From Aplidium turbinatum (taxonomy: Eukaryota > Chordata > Ascidiacea > Aplousobranchia > Polyclinidae), in assembly GCA_918807975.1 (NCBI GenBank), contig OU964920.1, positions 6,584,501 to 6,648,500 of the forward strand: a stretch of 64,000 nucleotides of DNA, given 5' to 3'. A program made the position numbers and the translations under genes. Below the pieces are notes generated by a model that saw only the letters and a list, made by a program, of their open reading frames with translations, was not told the origin of the DNA and searched no databases. Below, piece after piece: positions 57,086 to 64,000 of this stretch (within the stretch, counting starts at the first letter, position 1; every line of letters starts with the position of its first letter).

Positions 57086-59013
57086 TGCTGGCAAGAGAGG
57101 TTTCAGACATAGCAGCTTCGGTGAGGTCTTGTGTCAAGTCGAATTGCCGTTTCACCTGATAGCTCAAATTTACGTCGAGTTCAATGCATTAGGTTGCTAG
57201 GATTCAAATAAAAATACTTTCTGCGAAAGGACTCCCACTATTTTGCATTGGTGATTGAAATGTGCATTTGCGACGTTCCACTCGGTAGCATGTCACGGTA
57301 TTTCTGCAGTTTGTAGTTCAGTCGCATGTCTTAGATTAGAATGCAGAATGATATCTAGCGAAGGTAGTTCAATCGTTCAAGATGTCATCAAATTTAAACT
57401 TACCATGTGGATATGCTGCAGTAAAAATTGCTTAGTACTTACAATTTTCTGCACTTACAGTACAGTGGTACCATGATGGATTTTTTGTCATTAACTTTTT
57501 GCCAACGATGACGTTTTAAAGTATATTCTGTAGTTTCATTCTGTATCTGTAGGGAATTTTTAACAAATTAAGTCGTTGTTATTAACTCCACTTCCGAAAA
57601 TCGCAAAAATCTTTAATTGTGCGGTTGTAATGGCATTTATTTTTGAACTTGATCATTTTCCCCTTTTATAATGATATGAAGCCATTTTATTATAGTTTGT
57701 CTCAATTAATGCTTGTCATCCGAGAGAAGCGCTGATATTAATGTGACGTCTTGAAGGTTTTTAAGATGATTGATTTGTTTATGATATTTCCACTCATTCA
57801 ACTTCACTAAATATAAAATTAATATCAAATATGCGTTTGGCAGCAGCACTGCATTATGTTGCGGCCTTCCGAACGCAGTGCAAGATTATAAATAGGAATG
57901 TTATATTGCATTATGCTGGAACTTGCTTTTGACCTGACAGTTGAGATAGGAAACGTGTTGTGAACGAGGCATTTGTTTAATCGCTTTATGTTCAGCTTCA
58001 AGGTGGTACTCCCGAACCTAAGGTAGAAAGTCTGTATCTAAATACTGCATGTCAGCGCAAAAGTTTTTTGATGGCTGCTTTACACGATGAGCGCTTGTGC
58101 GGTCAATAGTTTGTTGAGGAATTAGGATTAAAGCGACTGAGAGCAGAAAGGACATGTCATAAAACGTAAAACTTTTTTGATATGTTTTTTACAAACTGAC
58201 CTAGATGTGATTTACCTTGGCACAGACAGCCATTCTTAACGATGCTAATTTATTTCTACATACTGTTAGCGCACTTTTGACTATATCAAACTATGACAGA
58301 AAACGTATTCTAGCTTTTGAACTACACTTGGACAAGTCAGTGAATACAGTTCATGTTCAACATTGCTAAACAGCTCTTAAAAACGGTTGAATTTGTAAAC
58401 GTTTGAAAAATATTTTTCAAACACGTATATCTATTTTGTTGTTGGTTCATGCATCATAGGTCGTAGTTATCAATATATTTTTTTCCCACTTTTCAGTGAT
58501 ATCTTCATCTGTTAGTTCATCTGTTCTTCACTTGACGCCATTCTTTTCCGGAAACTTGTTTAATTTATTTTTATGGTCATCGTTGGGCAACAATTTTAGT
58601 ATCGTATCGTGAGGTGGTTTCGAGTGACTGCATTGACAGCCTTGAGGCTTCGTCATAGCTGATAGCTAATGATATTTCAAGAGATCTTGTGCACTAAAAG
58701 GTGGAAATAGATTCCAAGTTAATTTAACTTGTTTAAAACAAACTTTTAAATTTGATTAGGAACAGGGATGTTTGGAGAAACTATGTTGAATTGTTGATGG
58801 TGCCCGAGTTTACCCGAATAGATGATGAAGATGATGAATCCTTTCTTTGTTGTTTTTAAAGTCGGAACTGTAGATAGTGATACTTATATGAATATGTCTC
58901 AAGGTTTCTTTACATCTCTAATTTGTTTTCTAGTATTGGCAAGAGCAAGAGGGTTTAGAAATGGAGGTTGACAATGGCATATTAAACATGTTTGCGATTG
59001 TATTTATCTAGAA

Positions 59014-59311
59014 CAGTGGTTCCCTACCTGGGGGTCGCAGAGCATTTTATAGGGGGTCGCGAAGCCGTTGCTCATGCAAAAACAAAAGTGAATGTAAGTA
59101 GGATGAGGTACCGGTCGCATATTTACAAAAGGTTCTCTATTTTGTGCCTATCTCGAAAACTGACGAATCAGAAGCCGTAGCCTACCGCTTTCCTACGTCA
59201 TTGTTCTCGGGGATGCAAGTGTATACTTTAGGAAAGAATATAAGTGGGGGTCGCGGTATCTACAAAATTTTTTAAAGGGGGTCACCAAGACAAAAAGGGT
59301 GGGAACCACTG
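59014..59311. mobile_element. 298-bp hAT MITE
   Basis: Ends CAGTGGTTCCCTACCTGGGG and GGTGGGAACCACTG, each followed inward by GGGGGTCGC or its equivalent, and flanked by ATCTAGAA (59006-59013, 59312-59319). The interior of about 230 bp shows no transposase. Ends resemble the hAT at 13.2 kb (CAGTGGTTCCC) but the inner sequence differs. Confidence 0.92.
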
Positions 59312-61602
59312 ATCTAGAATATTATATTTTCTTGGCGTTGATGAGAACAATGTTTTAGGCAATGTGACTGAAGCCAGTTTCTAAGATCAATGTACTGCAA
59401 GATCGTATATCCCGAAAAAAATTGTCTGGAAAAGGCATTTTTCTTGCGATTTCGAGATAAAAATCTCCGACTTCCATTTTCTAAGATGATGAAAATGCTG
59501 TGACGTTCTTCGTTGTTAATGACTTCCTGGTCAGCAAAATGCCCTTTTTCACATTGATGCAACATTGTGAATCCGTGTTACAAGATCGATTTTGATTGGT
59601 GAGTTATCGCAACCGAATTACCGCCTTGGAACTCAACGCTTGCGATATTTATCGTGAACACTTCCACAGGATTCGTTGAATATATCTGATGGCTTTTTTT
59701 AGATTAGAACAGTGCTCCAGTTGAAATCTTGCCAAACTTTGTAGCCAAGATAATATGCATCAGCCAACTTGCGCTTGTTGCGTGAAAAACGTGTCCGTTA
59801 AAATTTAAGACATTTGAAAGAGTCAATTATTACCAAATTAAAACGATATGCTTTTCTTTGTTTTTAATGGGTTAGTTGTAGTCCCTTGTTTAAGTGATTT
59901 GAAGACCACTTATTAAAAGGCTTGTTGTCAATATTCCTTAATTTGCGATAAATAATAAAAGTCAATTGCATTTTTGAAATTTGTTTGCTGCTGTTTGAAG
60001 AACTGACCAATTTTGGGCGCGTTGAATGGGTGTGGCGAATGTTAGGCGTCGAGTTTTTTTGCAAGTTCTATAAATATTGATTTAGAAAATCTAAATTTGA
60101 GTATTACTAGGTTTCTAAAAATACCCAATGAAATAGGGCTGCTCGGAGTAAAAATATTGCGCTTTGACGCAAAATTCTTTATCTTGGGCTTTCGTTTCAT
60201 TTCAAAAAAAAAGCAATGTCGTTTCTTGGTGCGTTCGAAACAACGCAAGTTGGCAATTGGTTGGACTTACGGATTATGTAAGATTGTAAGTGTAAGAATA
60301 ATTTGAATTTTCGATACCGTATGTTTCTTCTCGACTCTACACAAATTAGTTTGTCTCATTTCACAATCCAGATAGAACGATCTTTTTTTGTCTTGGCTTT
60401 GTTTCATTTCCGAGTTAGTTCATAAAGAATTTCATATTATTTTGTCCAAAGCTTTGCCTTGAATGGCCTTATTGGTAATTGAAAGCAGAAATTAAAGAAC
60501 TATAGCACGATTGAAATTCTTGTGTAACTTTTTGGATTACGTATGATCAGTTCATACTCAGCTTAGAACGAGGATCGTGGAGTGAAAAGGATTTGAACAT
60601 GTGCCTTGTCGGAATCTAGACTTACGTTGTTTTAAGCGCGACTTCAATAGTCATGTGAAAAATGGAACGATTTTTAATTTTCTCGTAGTCGGTCCTCAAA
60701 AAACTGTACAGAGTCACATTGGAGCGTTTTCGTACTAACCCACAGCCAGAGAATGCATTTTTGATGCTCTGGATGGGTAATCTTGGACAAGAATCGCTCA
60801 CGTAATTATGGTTATCTGCGCACGCGCCAAATGACAAGCAATCTAGGTTTCGATTCGTGGGTAAACTGATGGTTAAAATTTTTCTTTACGTAAGATTAAG
60901 ATTTAAATGTCGTTTCGTTTCCGTAAGAACGATTTTATCCTTGTGACCCTCGTTTTAAGTCTTGATTTAACTGTTATAGTTAGTTTCTTTGACGACATAT
61001 ATGACAGTGTGGACACCTGAGATTGATGACTTCGCTGAAGTAAATAATCAACTATTTCCGGTCGTGTTTTACTGAAAACCTTGGCGCGCTATCTTGCTCT
61101 TACGTAAATGTAGCAGGTCACGCTTTCAAAGTTCCGTTTCTAATTGCACAAGATGAAATACTAACATTTGCAAATAGTCAAGCTGACCAGTAGCTTCAAT
61201 AAGAACCACTACTGGTTTCTCAAACCTTCTGCTGACCCTTCGCAGTACGTGATTTAAAAGTTACATTTCCGATGCACCAAGTAAACACTTCAGTAAATGT
61301 TAAGCCGTGGGAAGCGACAATTGCGAGAATATAAATGGCTGCTTCATCGAGCTTTGGCACCATTCTTATTAGATCGTCAAAGCTGTGAACATTCAAAACT
61401 GGTCTGTGCCTTTTCTATTTTTCAATGGTGATTGTAAAAGAGAACATATTGACATAGACAATCGCTTTGGGATCCAAAGACGAGCGGATTCAAATGTTAT
61501 TTCTTCCAATTTACGTTGCGATCTTTTAACATTTTTCTAATTTAAATTTTCATAACTTTTTAGATGAACAGCTTTTAAAGTATTTAGTTAATTTTTAATA
61601 CT

Positions 61603-64000
61603 ATGGCGACTTCATTTATGTCGAATTTCAACTCCTTCAATTCAAGATCTCTGCAAATTGTCACCCAGCCTCATGAAGATGACGTAGACTCTGTCGGTAC
61701 AGATGAAGATAGAATAGAATCGGATTACAGTTTATCTGACATTGAAGATGCGCTTGAGAGTAGAGCTCCCACTCCGAGACCAAACGTTGCGGCTAAACTC
61801 TCAGATTGGCCACCCGCTCTGGAATTGCCAGTTAAAGTCAGTAAGCATAGTTCCTTTTCTTTGTGTGATTTGGTACAGCGAGAATGCAGCCAATTTGAAC
61901 AGGATTGTATCACTCTTGAAGGAAATAAAGATAGACAATACCAGGATCAAGTCCCATCATCAAGCACTAGTGCATTGTCCCGTCGGAGCAGAAGACCAAG
62001 TTCCGGTCTATGGGTACGACGACGGCCGACACGATTGACTGTAAAGAAAGAAACCGCAAAGCATGGGGTCCTGCAAATAGCCCATTTGTTTGAAAACCAA
62101 GAAAACAAATCTGAGATTGATGATAGTCTAGTGATGACAGAAACATCTTTAGCGGATGAAAATTTTTGCTCTGTGGACCTCGATGGTGATTCTACAAAGC
62201 CACTTAGCTCCGAAAGCCTAGTCGTCAAAGAGACGTCTCTTAGTGATAAAGCTGAATCAAACTCCTTGCATGTGAAAGAGGGCGTTGATCAAAGTCCCAC
62301 TTCCAAGTATGAGACGCCTCTCAGCGATCTTGCTGAACCGAATTCCACGCATGCGAAAAAACGTGATGACGAAAGTCCCACTGCCAAGTCTGAAACTATG
62401 GAAACCTCAAGGCTTCGTAGCAAAACGTACAGTGGCGTTACAGGATCTCCTTTCTCTCATGGCCGCTCACGAACTTCATCACTCCTCAGTGCTCGTAGCT
62501 TAAGGAGTACCATAGAAGAAGAAGATAATGATTCTACAAGAAGTTCGGTCTCTGCAGTGAAGAAATGGAAGCACTACAAACGAGCTATGGAGGCTTACAG
62601 AATGTCGGCTGAAAGACGCGCTGCGAACGCATCTGGTAAGACAGAACGCGGATGTTGCACAAACTCTTTACCCTTGCGAGGCCAGCACAGTTTTTTTGAA
62701 CGAGAAAGTATTTTTGATTTTTGGGATGTTAAATTGAATATGGCTACTCCAGAGATGGAAGAGAAAGAAGCTTTAGAAACAAACCAACAAGCTGAAAACC
62801 AACAAGATGTTTCAACCCAAAATTGCATTGATTCTCCTTCGTGGTGCCGTCGCCCTTTCATGTCATCTCCCACTAAAAAAGGGAAAATTTGCTGTGAGGA
62901 AGACAAATTGACCCTCGATTACCGTTCGTTATTACGCGAAAGCTCTCAGCGTAACGATGGCTGGGCATCTGTCCGTCAATCAGTGAAGCGGCACAGTATG
63001 TACCGCAAAAGTATCGACCCTGATGCAATAACGGACATCGACGCTATGGTTGGATTTCCTGATGCAAATGAATCCTTTAAAGCGAAGGAGGATTCTGAAT
63101 TGAACGCTTGTGTAACAGATATTAATACATCTACCTTTGAACAGAAGGCTTCTTCAGAAGAACCTGCGCAAGATCAAGCAAATGCCGAAACTGGTAAAAT
63201 TCCTGAAAAAATAGTTTGGTCCGGATATGAAAAATATCTTAAGGCAAAGACTGAAACAAAGCAGTCGCCAAAATCGAGCTTCAAAATGCGCCTTGCTGCG
63301 TTAGAAAAGAAGGGCATCAACAAAACTCCTTACCAAGGTATGACTCAGTACGAACCTCCGGCCACTTCTCCTCTTTGTAAATCAACTAGTTCCAATCCTG
63401 ATGTGACCGACACCAATTTAAGAGACCATAATCAAATCATACGTAAGCGAAACATGTCGTTATCTAACTCGATTCTGACCTGGTATAATCAACACAAAGC
63501 AATCGATGCTGTTCAAACGCCCCGTGTATCTCCTTACGGACAATATCACACGATTGGTAGTCCCGGACGTTTGTCGAAGTTTTTACGACGACAAGCGAAG
63601 AATTACCAAGCGTCTCCTCTTACACCTATCACACCAGGGCGTACCTCAAGGTGCAATTCCAGTGCCAGTAGCAAAGAAGTTTTGGCCACTGTTACGTCGA
63701 GATCAGAAGATGCTTCCAATACAAGAGTCTTACAAACAGATTCTGAGGGTGATTGTGCTTTAACAAGTCTTTCCCATCGTTGTTCGCAAAATGTTGACAA
63801 CAACCCGCTTTCATTCTCAATCGGATCGGCACCGATACCGTCAGATGACAAAGCGAAACATCTCCAAGTATGTACTGAGAATGGTGAAGAATTGTTTGGA
63901 ATAAAAGCGAATCATCGTGGTTGCATTAGGAACGACCTTGATGGAAAACAGTTTTCAACTCAGTCCTCCACTTCAGAAGATATGATGTCAAATGACGCTG
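61603..64000 (+). CDS. Large unrecognised protein, 5' end of gene, open to window edge
   Basis: One frame stays open for 799 codons to the window end. The ATG at 61,603 has a favourable context (A at -3, G at +4) and an in-frame TAG at 61,585 upstream. A splice-acceptor-like ACTTTTTAG ends at 61,563, 39 nt before it. I recognise no family. The sequence is hydrophilic, rich in Ser, Lys, Glu and Asn, and probably disordered. Visible features: an Arg cluster from about residue 127 (RRSRRPSSGLWVRRRPTR); two tandem 27-residue repeats at 210-236 and 237-263 (ETSLSDKAESNSLHV, ETPLSDLAEPNSTHA); a basic, possibly helical stretch at 319-342 (VKKWKHYKRAMEAYRMSAER); and aromatic islands such as ILTWYNQHKAIDAV. 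There is no signal peptide or membrane segment. It could be a nuclear or cytoskeletal scaffold, but that is only a guess from composition. Confidence 0.85.
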   Translation, partial: MATSFMSNFNSFNSRSLQIVTQPHEDDVDSVGTDEDRIESDYSLSDIEDALESRAPTPRPNVAAKLSDWPPALELPVKVSKHSSFSLCDLVQRECSQFEQDCITLEGNKDRQYQDQVPSSSTSALSRRSRRPSSGLWVRRRPTRLTVKKETAKHGVLQIAHLFENQENKSEIDDSLVMTETSLADENFCSVDLDGDSTKPLSSESLVVKETSLSDKAESNSLHVKEGVDQSPTSKYETPLSDLAEPNSTHAKKRDDESPTAKSETMETSRLRSKTYSGVTGSPFSHGRSRTSSLLSARSLRSTIEEEDNDSTRSSVSAVKKWKHYKRAMEAYRMSAERRAANASGKTERGCCTNSLPLRGQHSFFERESIFDFWDVKLNMATPEMEEKEALETNQQAENQQDVSTQNCIDSPSWCRRPFMSSPTKKGKICCEEDKLTLDYRSLLRESSQRNDGWASVRQSVKRHSMYRKSIDPDAITDIDAMVGFPDANESFKAKEDSELNACVTDINTSTFEQKASSEEPAQDQANAETGKIPEKIVWSGYEKYLKAKTETKQSPKSSFKMRLAALEKKGINKTPYQGMTQYEPPATSPLCKSTSSNPDVTDTNLRDHNQIIRKRNMSLSNSILTWYNQHKAIDAVQTPRVSPYGQYHTIGSPGRLSKFLRRQAKNYQASPLTPITPGRTSRCNSSASSKEVLATVTSRSEDASNTRVLQTDSEGDCALTSLSHRCSQNVDNNPLSFSIGSAPIPSDDKAKHLQVCTENGEELFGIKANHRGCIRNDLDGKQFSTQSSTSEDMMSNDA

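Larger units (their letters stand above)
51677..61602. other. Ten kilobases without a recognised host exon
   Basis: I searched the plus strand for WASP basic, CRIB (ISxPxxFxHxxHxG) and VCA coding and found none. Recognisable content is many short palindromes, two 175-bp elements with 9-bp duplications, a tandem repeat and a short hAT MITE, listed separately. The region is either a large intron, intergenic DNA or both. Confidence 0.5.

Noticed and set aside
16581-59590. CRISPR array made of the repeated CTGCAG palindromes
   Set aside because: Copies are scattered kilobases apart with no regular spacers, in an intron-bearing animal genome.

Overview
The window is nuclear DNA of an animal: AT-rich, with spliced genes using GT/AG introns and many transposons. 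The gene families (plastin, WASP, a BIR protein) are metazoan. No marker fixes the species. The repeat style, moderate introns and splice-acceptor-like sites just upstream of start codons would suit an ascidian tunicate or another invertebrate deuterostome, but this is a guess (about 0.4).

Left part (1-7.7 kb): two exons of a BIR (inhibitor-of-apoptosis type) gene enter from the left edge. They are followed by repeats and a short, well-bounded hAT transposon. From 7,775 to 19,408 on the minus strand lies a complete plastin/fimbrin gene. I resolve fifteen coding exons whose phases all agree, giving 651 residues: two EF hands, four calponin-homology domains and a short acidic, glutamine-rich tail. 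Its introns hold a hAT, SINE pieces, palindromic repeats and a Penelope-like remnant.

Middle (19.4-45.4 kb): no host gene is visible here. There is a 329-bp-period retrozyme-like repeat with a well-formed hammerhead ribozyme on the minus strand, two inverted copies of one LINE fragment, tRNA-derived SINEs and at least six hAT elements, several nested. The clearest nest is a foldback element of about 1.1 kb split by a hAT, which is itself split by a small element that makes 9-bp target duplications.

Right part (45.4-64 kb): four plus-strand exons encode the N-terminal WH1 domain of a WASP/N-WASP protein. The intron before exon 4 carries a 3,009-bp DNA transposon with inverted repeats of more than 400 bp, an 8-bp target duplication and a spliced transposase-like gene of a family I cannot name. 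The later WASP exons (CRIB, proline-rich, VCA) were not found. After about 10 kb of short palindromes and small elements, a second plus-strand gene starts at 61,603 and stays open to the window edge (at least 799 codons). It is Ser/Lys/Glu-rich and I do not recognise it.

Plastin and WASP are both actin regulators, but they are on opposite strands and about 26 kb apart, so their proximity need not mean co-regulation.
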